Origin: CAWBRY01 sp963791295
Lineage (GTDB): Bacteria > Bacteroidota > Bacteroidia > Chitinophagales > Chitinophagaceae
Direction: 5' to 3'
DNA: 64,000 nucleotides
NCBI GenBank assembly: GCA_963791295.1
Contig: CAWBRY010000004.1
Span: 124,001 to 188,000 of the forward strand
Position numbers and translations under genes: made by a program. Positions 53,235 to 61,542 of this stretch are shown here, in pieces. The notes under the pieces were generated by a model. That model was not told the origin of the DNA. It worked only from the letters and a program-made list of their open reading frames with translations, and did no database searches. Numbering within the stretch: position 1 is the first letter of the stretch; each line of letters begins with the position of its first letter.

Positions 53235-54038
53235 TTAATTATAGCTAATAGTCAGATGGCAATTCTTTCTCTCGGCCTCTTCAATAATGCTATAATCCGA
53301 AAGAATATCGGCCCTTCCTTTTTGCACGCAAACATCATGTTCAAAATGCACCGAAGGTTTCCCGTCTTTGGTCCTCACCGTCCATCCATCATCTTCAGTA
53401 TATACCTCTCGTCCCCCAAGATTGATCATCGGTTCTATAGCGAGTACCAACCCATCCTTCAATTTCGGACCGCTGCCCCTTTTTCCATAGTTGGGCACCT
53501 GCGGATCTTCATGCATATTTTTTCCCAATCCATGTCCTACCAGCTCCCGCACAACCCCGAAACCATGATTTTTTTCGCTATGCTCCTGGATCGCAAAGGA
53601 GATATCACCAATCCGGTTTCCACTAACGGCCTTCTCTATTCCTTTATACAATGATTCCTTGGTGACGCGAATAAGTTCCTTCACGTTTTCGCCCGGATCG
53701 CCAATGGCAAATGTGTATGCATGATCTCCATGCCAACCGTTTAATATTACGCCGATATCAATGGATACAATATCGCCGACCTGGAATTCGCGGCTATTGG
53801 GAAATCCATGGACCACGACGTCGTTGACAGAAATGCAGGAAAAGTAAGGATAACCCCGGTAATTTAAGAAGGAAGAAACAGCCTTGTGATCCTGTATGAA
53901 TTCCCCAATCATTTTATCCAATGACATGGAAGTGACGCCTGGCTTGAGAAGCGGGGCTACCTCAGACAAGGTCCTGCTGACGAGCAACGCGCTCTGTCGC
54001 ATGCGTTCTACCTCCTCATCTGTTTTATAAATGATCAT
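53235..54038 (-). CDS. map: Methionine aminopeptidase type I
   Basis: Removes the N-terminal Met from nascent proteins. Metal ligands are in order: SIDIGVILNGWHGDHAYTF (two Asp), GHGLGKNMHEDPQVPN (His and nearby Glu), LAIEPMINL (Glu) and FEHDVCV (Glu). The 267-residue length matches type I. It follows secY after 19 bases as last gene of this ribosomal run; infA and the rest of the alpha operon do not follow. Confidence 0.97.
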   Translation of the reverse strand: MIIYKTDEEVERMRQSALLVSRTLSEVAPLLKPGVTSMSLDKMIGEFIQDHKAVSSFLNYRGYPYFSCISVNDVVVHGFPNSREFQVGDIVSIDIGVILNGWHGDHAYTFAIGDPGENVKELIRVTKESLYKGIEKAVSGNRIGDISFAIQEHSEKNHGFGVVRELVGHGLGKNMHEDPQVPNYGKRGSGPKLKDGLVLAIEPMINLGGREVYTEDDGWTVRTKDGKPSVHFEHDVCVQKGRADILSDYSIIEEAERKNCHLTISYN

Positions 54039-54057
54039 AGCGAAACGCCGGAAATGC

Positions 54058-55401
54058 TTAATACTGTACGGCGGACGTAGTTTGTCTTCCCTGAATGCGG
54101 CCGCTTTTCATCAAGCCGTCATATTGTCTCATCAACAATTGAGTTTCGATCTGTTGAAGTGTATCGAGGATAACTCCGACCATGATCAATAACGAAGTAC
54201 CCCCAAAGAATGTAGAAAACGACGAAGTAACACCCAAACGTTGCGCAATTCCAGGAAGGATCCCTATAAGAGCCAGCAGGACCGCGCCGGGGAAGGTGAT
54301 CTTATCCATTACCGAACCAATATAATCGGCGGTCGGCTGCCCTGGCTTCACACCAGGAATAAATCCATTGTTTTGTTTCAGGTTATCAGCGATTTGCTTG
54401 GGATTAAATATCAAAGCCGTATAAAGAAATGTAAATCCGATCACCACAGCCGAATAAATCAACATATACCAGCCATTCTGATGATCAGTAAATATCGTTG
54501 AAAGAGTTTGGGCACCCTGTGATTGCTTACCCAGAGTTATCAGCGTCGGTAAAAACATGATTGCCTGGGCAAAGATGATCGGCATAACACCCGCACCATT
54601 CACTTTTAACGGAAGGAATTGCCTGGCGCCGCCAAATTGCCGGTTGCCAACGATCTGTTTGGCATAGTTTACCGGCACCTTTCTTACACCTTGTATTAAT
54701 AATATAGTTCCAAGAATAATTCCGATCAGGATAGCAATTTCGATGATGAATACAAGAATGTCACCGCTCCTCCCAGATTTATTAGACAACTCCTGGAGAA
54801 ACGATTGTGGAAGCCGGGCAAGAATTCCCACCATGATAATTAATGAAGTACCGTTGCCGAGGCCTTTGTCGGTGATTCGCTCACCCATCCACATGACGAA
54901 CAGAGTACCTGCAGTCAATACCACCACCGTCGACAGCCAAAAATAACTTGCAAATCCGGGCATGATACCACCGGTTTGTTGCGTCATTCCCTGCAAATAA
55001 GTTACATAAGCTGAGGCTTGTAGAATAGTGACTCCAACCGTCAGGTAGCGTGTATATTGATTGATCTTCTTTCTTCCGCTATCCCCTTCCTTCTGCATTT
55101 TTTGAAACCGGGGTACCAATACCGTCATCAACTGCATGAATATGGAGGCAGATATATAAGGCATAATACCCAGGGCAAAAATAGAAGCCTGGTTAAAAGC
55201 ACCTCCGGAAAAGGCATCGATCAATCCTAATATACCATTGTTGCTATTGGCAGCATCCTTCATCTGTGTGGGATCAATACCAGGCAGGACGATGTGCGTT
55301 CCAACTCGATAGACAGCAATCATCATCAAGGTGAACAGTATCTTACTGCGCAGTTCCTCGATACTCCAGATGTTCTTTAGTGTCTGTACTAGTTTCTTCA
55401 C
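54058..55401 (-). CDS. secY: Preprotein translocase subunit SecY
   Basis: Central pore of the Sec translocon, 447 residues with ten predicted membrane helices. MKKLVQTLKNIWSIEELRSKILFTL opens the protein, the plug-region helix and FALGIMPYISASIFMQLM are intact, and the conserved cytoplasmic loops GVRKVPVNYAKQ and the C-terminal segment with LIMVGVILDTLQQIETQL (read in parts) are present. Located in the spc operon between rplO and map, as is usual. Confidence 0.98.
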   Translation of the reverse strand: MKKLVQTLKNIWSIEELRSKILFTLMMIAVYRVGTHIVLPGIDPTQMKDAANSNNGILGLIDAFSGGAFNQASIFALGIMPYISASIFMQLMTVLVPRFQKMQKEGDSGRKKINQYTRYLTVGVTILQASAYVTYLQGMTQQTGGIMPGFASYFWLSTVVVLTAGTLFVMWMGERITDKGLGNGTSLIIMVGILARLPQSFLQELSNKSGRSGDILVFIIEIAILIGIILGTILLIQGVRKVPVNYAKQIVGNRQFGGARQFLPLKVNGAGVMPIIFAQAIMFLPTLITLGKQSQGAQTLSTIFTDHQNGWYMLIYSAVVIGFTFLYTALIFNPKQIADNLKQNNGFIPGVKPGQPTADYIGSVMDKITFPGAVLLALIGILPGIAQRLGVTSSFSTFFGGTSLLIMVGVILDTLQQIETQLLMRQYDGLMKSGRIQGRQTTSAVQY

Positions 55402-55423
55402 AGGTAAATGAATATTAGATGAG

Positions 55424-55437
55424 TCACAATTTACAAT
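55424..55437. repeat. Two 7-base units (TCACAAT, TTACAAT) in the rplO-secY spacer
   Basis: Two adjacent 7-mers differing at one position, directly below the rplO stop. A weak case alone; it resembles the TTACAAT-type units at 57624 and 63534. Confidence 0.35.
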
Positions 55438-55439
55438 TT

Positions 55440-55889
55440 TTAAGGGACGATCTCTAAGGTGCCTCCAGCCGCTTCGATGATTGACTTTGCTTTTTCACTG
55501 GCTGCATTCACCTTGAAACTGAGCTTGGTTTTCAATTCTCCATTCCCCAATAACTTAACCCGATCATTTTGGCTGATCAATCCTATGACATACAGATTTT
55601 CCGGCGAAAATTCGGTGATTCCGTATTTCTCAGCCAATTTTCCCACCTGACCGACATTGAAGACGCGGTATTCCTTACGGTGAATGTTGTTGAATCCACG
55701 CTTGGGTACTCTTCGTTGGATCGGCATCTGACCGCCCTCGTGTGCCATCTTTCTCTTATAGCCGGCCCTGCTCTGTCCACCCTTGGTACCTTTTGTAGAT
55801 GTACCACCATGGCCCGAGCCATCACCCCGCCCAATTCGTTTGTCCTTGTGCGTTGATCCTTTAGCAGGCCTCAATTCGTGTAATTTCAT
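55440..55889 (-). CDS. rplO: 50S ribosomal protein L15
   Basis: A 149-residue L15 with MKLHELRPAKGSTHKDKRIGRGDGSGHGGTSTKGTKG (read in parts), the Gly/Lys-rich N-terminal arm, and the C-terminal domain ending AAGGTLEIVP. Placed between rpmD and secY as in other spc operons. Confidence 0.97.
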   Translation of the reverse strand: MKLHELRPAKGSTHKDKRIGRGDGSGHGGTSTKGTKGGQSRAGYKRKMAHEGGQMPIQRRVPKRGFNNIHRKEYRVFNVGQVGKLAEKYGITEFSPENLYVIGLISQNDRVKLLGNGELKTKLSFKVNAASEKAKSIIEAAGGTLEIVP

Positions 55890-55934
55890 CTGTCTTGATT
55901 TAATGCGTCGTATAAAATACCGCGCATGAATTAA

Positions 55935-56114
55935 TTATAAATTCTCAACTTTCACGAGGTGTGTCACCTTTCGAACCATACCCAAAATAGAAGCGCTGGC
56001 TTCCACTTCTTTCGTAGAGTTCATCTTCTTCAAGCCCAAAGCCTTCAAGGTCTGCTTCTGACGCTCAGGCCTGTCGATCGGGCTTTTGACCAATGTTATT
56101 TTAATCTTCTTCAT
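55935..56114 (-). CDS. rpmD: 50S ribosomal protein L30
   Basis: A 59-residue L30 starting MKKIKITLVKSPIDRPERQK. The ATG at 56114 is chosen over 56141, which adds nine residues foreign to L30 and nearly touches rpsE. The TLKALGLKKMN core and hydrophobic GMVRKVTHLVKVE end are typical. Confidence 0.95.
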   Translation of the reverse strand: MKKIKITLVKSPIDRPERQKQTLKALGLKKMNSTKEVEASASILGMVRKVTHLVKVENL

Positions 56115-56141
56115 ATCAGAGTTCTTATTAATGATTGCCAA

Positions 56142-56660
56142 CTATCCATTGAAAACTTTCTTCAATCCGATCGTTCTCGTCTTTGCAACGTGTATCGGCT
56201 CGCGTAATAAAGCCAGCGCTTTGAAAGTTGCTTTAACCACATTATGCGGGTTCGCCGATCCCAACGATTTAGCCAATACGTCGGTAACACCCGCGCTTTC
56301 CAACACAGCGCGCATGCTTCCTCCGGCAATAACACCAGTACCGTGTGCGGCTGGTTTGATCAGGACCTTTGCTGCGCCCTCCTTCGCCCATTGATCATGC
56401 GGTATAGTGCCATGCATGATCGGAACTTTGATCAGGTTCTTCTTGGCATCCTCTATTCCTTTGGTAATTGCTTCCTGCACTTCCTTTGCTTTACCTAACC
56501 CATGACCCACGACTCCATTTTCATTACCCACCACTACTAATGCAGAGAAACTGAAGGCGCGTCCTCCTTTGGTTGTTTTAACAACCCTGTTAATGGCAAC
56601 TACCTTATCCTTCAATTCCAGGTCACTGGCCTTAACTCTATTTACGTTGTACTTTGACAT
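56142..56660 (-). CDS. rpsE: 30S ribosomal protein S5
   Basis: A 172-residue S5. The N-terminal double-stranded-RNA-binding fold is seen in LELKDKVVAINRVVKTTKGGRAFSFSALVVVG (read in parts), and the C-terminal domain in GTGVIAGGSMRAVLESAGV and SLGSANPHNVVKA. Length is normal. Confidence 0.97.
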   Translation of the reverse strand: MSKYNVNRVKASDLELKDKVVAINRVVKTTKGGRAFSFSALVVVGNENGVVGHGLGKAKEVQEAITKGIEDAKKNLIKVPIMHGTIPHDQWAKEGAAKVLIKPAAHGTGVIAGGSMRAVLESAGVTDVLAKSLGSANPHNVVKATFKALALLREPIHVAKTRTIGLKKVFNG

Positions 56661-56689
56661 GTATGCTTTTAATTAAATTTTTTCCTGAA

Positions 56690-57049
56690 TTAAAACTTAA
56701 GTCCACCTTCCCTTGCTCCATCTGCAACAGATTTCACGCGGCCATGAAATAAATATCCACCACGGTCGAATGTGATCTCTTTGATGCCCAGCTCACTTGC
56801 CTTCGTGGCAATGGCAGCACCTACCAATTTGCTCTTCTCCACCTTCGTTCCCTTCTGGGCTTTTATATCTTTATCCTTCGAAGAAGCGGAGGCCAAAGTC
56901 AAGCCTTTCAAATCATCGATCAATTGAACATAGATATCCGTGTTGCTCCGGAACACAGCCAGGCGGGGCTTTTCAGCCAATCCACTGATCTTTCTGCGAA
57001 TGCGATGACGGATATTCCGTCTCCTTAATGACTTAGTCTTTGGGTTCAT
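56690..57049 (-). CDS. rplR: 50S ribosomal protein L18
   Basis: A 119-residue 5S rRNA-binding protein. The basic start RRRNIRHRIRRKISG, the RLAVFRSNTDIYVQLIDD strand and the C-terminal FDRGGYLFHGRVKSVADGAREGGL, read in parts, are diagnostic. Confidence 0.97.
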   Translation of the reverse strand: MNPKTKSLRRRNIRHRIRRKISGLAEKPRLAVFRSNTDIYVQLIDDLKGLTLASASSKDKDIKAQKGTKVEKSKLVGAAIATKASELGIKEITFDRGGYLFHGRVKSVADGAREGGLKF

Positions 57050-57067
57050 CTTTGTTTGATTGTTAAA

Positions 57068-57622
57068 TTATTTACCAGCAGCCTTACCAGCTTTTCTCCG
57101 AACAGATTCACCAACGTAACGCACACCCTTTCCTTTATAAGGCTCGGGTTTGCGTAGTCCGCGGATCTTGGCTGCCACCTGGCCGATCAATTGATGATCG
57201 ATGCCCTCCAGGCTGATAACTGGATTCTGACCTTTTTCCTGCGCAGTCACCAATTTCAATTCCTTAGGAATTTCAAAAATGATATTGTGCGAAAACCCAA
57301 GTGAAAGATCCAACAGGTTACCCTGGTTGCTCGCTTTGAATCCAACGCCTACCAACTCGAGGTTCTTTTTATAGCCTTCAGTTACTCCTCTTACCATGTT
57401 CGACACTAACGAACGATAAAGTCCATGTAATGCGCGATGACGTATCTGATCGGTGGGACGAACAAATTCAACCTGGCCATCTTTCACCGTAACTGTGATC
57501 TCGCGATCTACCTCCTGCTTAAGTTCGCCTTTCGGTCCTTTTACCGTCACCACATTATCTTTTCCAACAGTAATAGTGACCCCACTTGGTATATTCACTG
57601 GTTTTTTTCCAATCCGGGACAT
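57068..57622 (-). CDS. rplF: 50S ribosomal protein L6
   Basis: A 184-residue L6 with two similar halves. MSRIGKKPVNIPSGVTI opens it, and the conserved end GIDHQLIGQVAAKIRGLRKPEPYKGKGVRYVGE, read in parts, matches the L6 signature. The spacer above it (57623-57677) is AT-rich with degenerate 7-mers. Confidence 0.97.
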   Translation of the reverse strand: MSRIGKKPVNIPSGVTITVGKDNVVTVKGPKGELKQEVDREITVTVKDGQVEFVRPTDQIRHRALHGLYRSLVSNMVRGVTEGYKKNLELVGVGFKASNQGNLLDLSLGFSHNIIFEIPKELKLVTAQEKGQNPVISLEGIDHQLIGQVAAKIRGLRKPEPYKGKGVRYVGESVRRKAGKAAGK

Positions 57623-57623
57623 G

Positions 57624-57651
57624 TTGATTGACGATTTAAAATTTACAATGA
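57624..57651. repeat. Degenerate 7-base units in the rpsH-rplF spacer
   Basis: Four 7-mers in register, TTGATTG, ACGATTT, AAAATTT, ACAATGA, starting 2 bases above the rplF start codon. Identity between units is low, so this is tentative. Confidence 0.3.
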
Positions 57652-57677
57652 ATTTTTTTTATTAACTGTTTGCTATA

Positions 57678-58076
57678 TTAATAAACATAACACAATACTT
57701 CACCGCCTACATTTTGCGCCTTCGCTTCTTTATCGGTCATCACGCCCTTCGAAGTAGACAGGATGGCAACGCCCAAGCCATTTTTCACACGGCGAAATTC
57801 CACCGGCTTTGCATACTGCCGCAATCCCGGGCTACTGATCCGTTGCATGCTCTGGATTGCAGGCTGCTTGGTTTGAGGATCATATTTCAAGGCAATCTTT
57901 ATGACGCCTTGTTTACTGTCATCTTCAAACTTGTACTTCAGGATATATCCCTGGTTGTACAATATTTCAGTGATTCTCTTCTTTAAGTTCGAAGCAGGAA
58001 TATCCACCACACGATGACCTGCCATCTGCGCATTGCGGATTCTTGTCAGGAAATCTGCTATAGGATCTGTTACCAT
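57678..58076 (-). CDS. rpsH: 30S ribosomal protein S8
   Basis: A 132-residue S8. MVTDPIADFLTRIRNAQ opens it, and the C-terminal SKGVMTDKEAKAQNVGGEVLCYVY has the ST-rich RNA-binding turn seen in bacterial S8. Confidence 0.97.
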   Translation of the reverse strand: MVTDPIADFLTRIRNAQMAGHRVVDIPASNLKKRITEILYNQGYILKYKFEDDSKQGVIKIALKYDPQTKQPAIQSMQRISSPGLRQYAKPVEFRRVKNGLGVAILSTSKGVMTDKEAKAQNVGGEVLCYVY

Positions 58077-58116
58077 AATTTATTTTAATTGATCAATTCA
58101 AAATATTGTTTGATAG

Positions 58117-58386
58117 TTACCAGGATGCTTTCTTAAGTCCTGGTATTTTGCCCATCAGTGCCATATCACGCATGGCAATCCTGGATATGCCGAAATAACG
58201 GATATAACCTCTCGGTCTTCCCGTTAGCTGACAGCGGTTCTTCAAGCGGACCCTGGAAGAGTTCTTTGGAAGATCATCCAGTGCTTTCCAATCACCTGCT
58301 TTCTTTAGTGCTTCGCGCCTGGCAGCAAACTGTAGAACCATCCGTTCTCTTTTTTTCTGCCTTGCCTTTACTGAAGTTTTTGCCAT
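58117..58386 (-). CDS. rpsN: 30S ribosomal protein S14, zinc-free long form
   Basis: An 89-residue S14 with SVKARQKKRERMV and CQLTGRPRGYIRYFGISRI. It lacks the two CxxC pairs of the short zinc-binding form, so it is the C-minus type. Confidence 0.97.
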   Translation of the reverse strand: MAKTSVKARQKKRERMVLQFAARREALKKAGDWKALDDLPKNSSRVRLKNRCQLTGRPRGYIRYFGISRIAMRDMALMGKIPGLKKASW

Positions 58387-58430
58387 AGTTTCTTTTAAAT
58401 TTTCAATCTTTTTTAAGCTATCTTTTGTTA

Positions 58431-58997
58431 TTATTTTCTGGCATCCTTGAAAGGCATACCCAATTCCTTCAAAAGTTCATATGCTTCTTCGTCGGTTTCA
58501 GCTGTCGTTACAAACGTGATATCAAATCCAGTGATGCGGTTCACCTTGTCGATGTCCACTTCAGGAAAGATGATCTGCTCTGTAACTCCCAGTGTATAAT
58601 TGCCGCGTCCATCAAATGATTTTTCATTGACACCTCTAAAGTCGCGAACCCTTGGCAGTGCCACTGCGATAAGCCTGTCCAGGAATTCAAACATCTTTGC
58701 GCCCCGCAGGGTCACTCTGGCGCCAATGGGCATATTCTTACGAAGCTTGAAATTGGAAATATCTTTCCTCGACATCGTAGACACTGCCTTTTGTCCGGCA
58801 ATCGTCGTCAATTCATCCAGGGCTACATCAACCAATTTCTTATCGGTCACTGCGCCGTTTACTCCGCGATTGAGACAAATCTTTTCCAATTTCGGAGCCT
58901 GCATGATCGATCCATAGCCGAATTTTTTTACCAGGGCAGGTATCACTTCTTTCTTGTACTTATCTGCCAGTCTCGGGGTATAAGTATTTGTGCTCAT
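58431..58997 (-). CDS. rplE: 50S ribosomal protein L5
   Basis: A 188-residue 5S rRNA-binding protein. APKLEKICLNRGVNGAV, the ARVTLRGAKMFEFLDRL loop and RDFRGVNEKSFDGRGNY are all conserved. Its ATG shares a base with the rplX stop (TAATG), implying translational coupling. Confidence 0.97.
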   Translation of the reverse strand: MSTNTYTPRLADKYKKEVIPALVKKFGYGSIMQAPKLEKICLNRGVNGAVTDKKLVDVALDELTTIAGQKAVSTMSRKDISNFKLRKNMPIGARVTLRGAKMFEFLDRLIAVALPRVRDFRGVNEKSFDGRGNYTLGVTEQIIFPEVDIDKVNRITGFDITFVTTAETDEEAYELLKELGMPFKDARK

Positions 58998-59350
58998 TAT
59001 TTTTTACCCTCCTGCGTTTTTTTAACTTTAAAAACTCTTTCAGTTTTATTGTCTTTTCTCACTCTTGTCACCCTCGCACCGGACCTTTGAGCCGGATCCC
59101 ACAGCATAACATTGCTAATATGAATAGGAGCTTCTTTTTTGATGATGCCGCCTTTCGTGTTTTGAGCGGAAGGCTTAGTGTGCTTTGTTATGATATTCAC
59201 ACCCTCCACTACAACTTTGGCTTCATCAACTAATACCGACTTCACCACTCTGGGCCTGGCTAAGTCCTTGTCGTCACCCGTTATAATGACTACGTTGTCT
59301 CCTTTGCGAATATTAAACTTGGGCTTAAATCTCGATTTCATTTTATTCAT
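58997..59350 (-). CDS. rplX: 50S ribosomal protein L24
   Basis: A 117-residue L24 with an N-terminal KOW motif (NIRKGDNVVIITGDDK), GVNIITKHTKP and GGIIKKEAPIHISNV. The start may be Met4 (59341). It ends in a TAATG junction with rplE. Confidence 0.96.
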   Translation of the reverse strand: MNKMKSRFKPKFNIRKGDNVVIITGDDKDLARPRVVKSVLVDEAKVVVEGVNIITKHTKPSAQNTKGGIIKKEAPIHISNVMLWDPAQRSGARVTRVRKDNKTERVFKVKKTQEGKK

Positions 59351-59363
59351 TTTTAATCCAGCA

Positions 59364-59732
59364 TCAGAGCACTTCCGGTGCCAGAGAAATAATTTTCATG
59401 TATCCACGGTCACGCAACTCGCGGGCAACCGGTCCGAATATGCGCGTACCTCTTGGTTCGTCAGATTGATTCAACAAGACCACTGCATTATCATCGAAGC
59501 GGATATAAGAACCATCTTTGCGACGAAGCTTGTTGGTTGTACGGACAATTACTGCCTTTGCTACTGTCCCTTTTTTGATGCCTCCGGCCGGCAAAGCGTC
59601 CTTGACAGTGACCACGATTGTATCGCCAATTCTGGCATAACGCTGACCACTATTGCCAAGTACGCGAATACATAGCACCTCTTTGGCGCCACTGTTATCC
59701 GCTACATTCAACCGGCTTTCTTGCTGAATCAT
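59364..59732 (-). CDS. rplN: 50S ribosomal protein L14
   Basis: A 122-residue L14, MIQQESRLNVADNSGAKEVLCIRVLG (read in parts) and the C-terminal GTRIFGPVARELRDRGYMKI signature. The 14-base spacers on either side are typical of this operon. Confidence 0.98.
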   Translation of the reverse strand: MIQQESRLNVADNSGAKEVLCIRVLGNSGQRYARIGDTIVVTVKDALPAGGIKKGTVAKAVIVRTTNKLRRKDGSYIRFDDNAVVLLNQSDEPRGTRIFGPVARELRDRGYMKIISLAPEVL

Positions 59733-59747
59733 ATTTTTAAACTTTAA

Positions 59748-60005
59748 CTATTTCACTTTTTCAACCACTTCCACCAATCTCCACCTTTTCGTTTTACTCA
59801 ACGGCCTTGTCTCCATGATCTTCACTATATCCCCGATGCTACATTCATCTTTGTCATCATGTGCATGGAATTTCGTTGTCTTTTTTACAAACTTTCCATA
59901 GATCGGGTGCTTCACTTTTCTTTCGACAGCCACGGTAATTGTCTTGGCCATCTTGTTGCTGGTTACAACCCCGATCCTTGTTTTCCTTAAATTTCTCTCA
60001 GACAT
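59748..60005 (-). CDS. rpsQ: 30S ribosomal protein S17
   Basis: An 85-residue S17 with LRKTRIGVVTSNKMAKTI and the PLSKTKRWRLVEVVEK end. The spacer upstream of its start is occupied by a 7-base repeat. Confidence 0.97.
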   Translation of the reverse strand: MSERNLRKTRIGVVTSNKMAKTITVAVERKVKHPIYGKFVKKTTKFHAHDDKDECSIGDIVKIMETRPLSKTKRWRLVEVVEKVK

Positions 60006-60013
60006 TTTTTGTT

Positions 60014-60034
60014 GCTTTTTGCTTTTTGCTTTTC
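60014..60034. repeat. Three 7-base units GCTTTTT in the rpmC-rpsQ spacer
   Basis: GCTTTTT at 60014 and 60021, GCTTTTC at 60028. On the transcribed strand they read AAAAAGC and lie 9 bases upstream of the rpsQ start codon, in the position of a ribosome binding site. Confidence 0.65.
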
Positions 60035-60039
60035 GTCAA

Positions 60040-60261
60040 CTAACTTTTTTTCTCGATGATCTCCCTGTTTTTTAATTCAGTTTTCAACCGGGCGATATCT
60101 TTACGCAGCCCACGGATCGTCATTGGATTTTCCAGGGGAGAGATGACATGGGCAAAGTGCAGTTTTTTCAACCTTTGCTTATCCTCTTCCAGTCTTGCCT
60201 TCAGGTCATTCTCATTCATGCCATGAATGCTCTTTACGAAATCTGCTTTTTTCGTTGACAT
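60040..60261 (-). CDS. rpmC: 50S ribosomal protein L29
   Basis: A 73-residue two-helix L29. The LKARLEEDKQRLKKLHFAHV and IRGLRKDIARLKTELKNRE helices are conserved. It lies 15 bases after rplP. Confidence 0.96.
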   Translation of the reverse strand: MSTKKADFVKSIHGMNENDLKARLEEDKQRLKKLHFAHVISPLENPMTIRGLRKDIARLKTELKNREIIEKKS

Positions 60262-60276
60262 CTTTTACGATTTTAT

Positions 60277-60699
60277 TTAACTCGTCACTAAATCTCTGCG
60301 AACGATGAATTTGGTTTTGATCGGTAATTTTCCCGCAGCCAATGCCAGTGATTCACGCGCCGTTTTCTCATCCACCCCATCCACCTCAAATAGGATACGA
60401 CCAGGTTTCACTACGGCTGCCCAAAACTCCAGGTTCCCTTTTCCTTTTCCCATTCTTACTTCTGCCGGCTTGCGCGTAATGGGCTTATCTGGAAAAATGC
60501 GGATCCATACATTTCCTTCCCTCTTCATTTCACGGGTCAATGCCTGCCGCGCAGCTTCGATCTGACGATCGGTGATCCAGTGTTGGTCCAATGCCTTTAG
60601 CCCATAGGAACCAAAAGCAAGCGTGGCTCCCCTCTTCGCATCACCTTTCATGCGACCCTTTTGCATTTTCCTGTGCTTTGATCTTTTCGGTTGTAACAT
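60277..60699 (-). CDS. rplP: 50S ribosomal protein L16
   Basis: A 140-residue L16 with MLQPKRSKHRKMQKGR, ERTITDRQIEAAR-like helix (WITDRQIEAARQAL) and the RMGKGKGNLEFWAAVVKPG loop near the A site. Confidence 0.98.
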   Translation of the reverse strand: MLQPKRSKHRKMQKGRMKGDAKRGATLAFGSYGLKALDQHWITDRQIEAARQALTREMKREGNVWIRIFPDKPITRKPAEVRMGKGKGNLEFWAAVVKPGRILFEVDGVDEKTARESLALAAGKLPIKTKFIVRRDLVTS

Positions 60700-60729
60700 G
60701 ATTACCGTTTTTTATTTATTACTTGCTTC

Positions 60730-61518
60730 TTAGTTTCTCCGGCCACCGCCTCCGCCTCTGCGGTCACCACCACCACCGCCTCTGCGATCATCGCGGCGAT
60801 CATGACGGTCCTGGCGATCGTCCCTTCTTTCCCTTCTATCACTCACATCGCTCTTACCACTTACGAAATTTGGATTCAGATCTCTCTTTGCAAGGACTTC
60901 TCCTTTACATATCCAAACTTTTATCCCAATCTTACCATAAACTGTTTGAGCAAACACATTGGCATAATCAATATCCATACGGAAGGTGTGCAATGGAACC
61001 CGTCCCTGTTTGAATTCTTCGCTACGGGCAATTTCGGCACCATTCAATCGACCACTCAACTTGATCTTAATACCCTCGGCACCCATGCGCAGTGCTGAGG
61101 CAATTGCCATTTTAGTCGCCCTTTTGAAATTAATACGGTTCTCAATCTGGCGCGCAATGGTATCACCCACGATCATCGCATCCAATTCCGGCCGGCGTAT
61201 CTCCAGGATATTAATTTGCACATCATCCTTACTGGTGAGTTTTTTCAACTCTTCTTTGATCCTGTCGACTTCACCACCACCTTTACCGATGATAATACCG
61301 GGTTTGGAAGTGTGGATCGTAATGATCAATTTACCCAGCGTTCTCTCAATAACGATCTTTGAGATACCGCCTTTGTTGATACGGGCGTTCAGGTAGGTCC
61401 TAATCTTATGATCTTCGATCAGCTTTCCTGCATAATCTTTCCTGGTTGCATACCAGTTGGATTCCCAACCGCGGATGATCCCTAACCTGTTTCCAATCGG
61501 ATTTGCTTTTTGACCCAT
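60730..61518 (-). CDS. rpsC: 30S ribosomal protein S3 with Arg/Gly/Asp-rich tail
   Basis: A 262-residue S3. The KH domain (GKGGGEVDRIKEEL) and C-terminal domain (GAEGIKIKLSGRLNGAEIARSE, read in parts) are normal to about residue 220. Beyond it about 35 residues form a low-complexity tail of Arg/Asp runs then repeated RRGGGGG (60733-60840). Tails of different kinds occur on S3 in several Bacteroidota; the RGG-like composition could bind RNA. Confidence 0.96.
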   Translation of the reverse strand: MGQKANPIGNRLGIIRGWESNWYATRKDYAGKLIEDHKIRTYLNARINKGGISKIVIERTLGKLIITIHTSKPGIIIGKGGGEVDRIKEELKKLTSKDDVQINILEIRRPELDAMIVGDTIARQIENRINFKRATKMAIASALRMGAEGIKIKLSGRLNGAEIARSEEFKQGRVPLHTFRMDIDYANVFAQTVYGKIGIKVWICKGEVLAKRDLNPNFVSGKSDVSDRRERRDDRQDRHDRRDDRRGGGGGDRRGGGGGRRN

Positions 61519-61542
61519 ATTTATTTATTGGTTATGCGTTAA

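Noticed and set aside
60730..60860. Simple repeat (GGT/CGG-rich) at the end of rpsC as a possible mobile or regulatory repeat
   Set aside because: It is in frame and encodes the Gly/Arg tail of S3; coding explains it.
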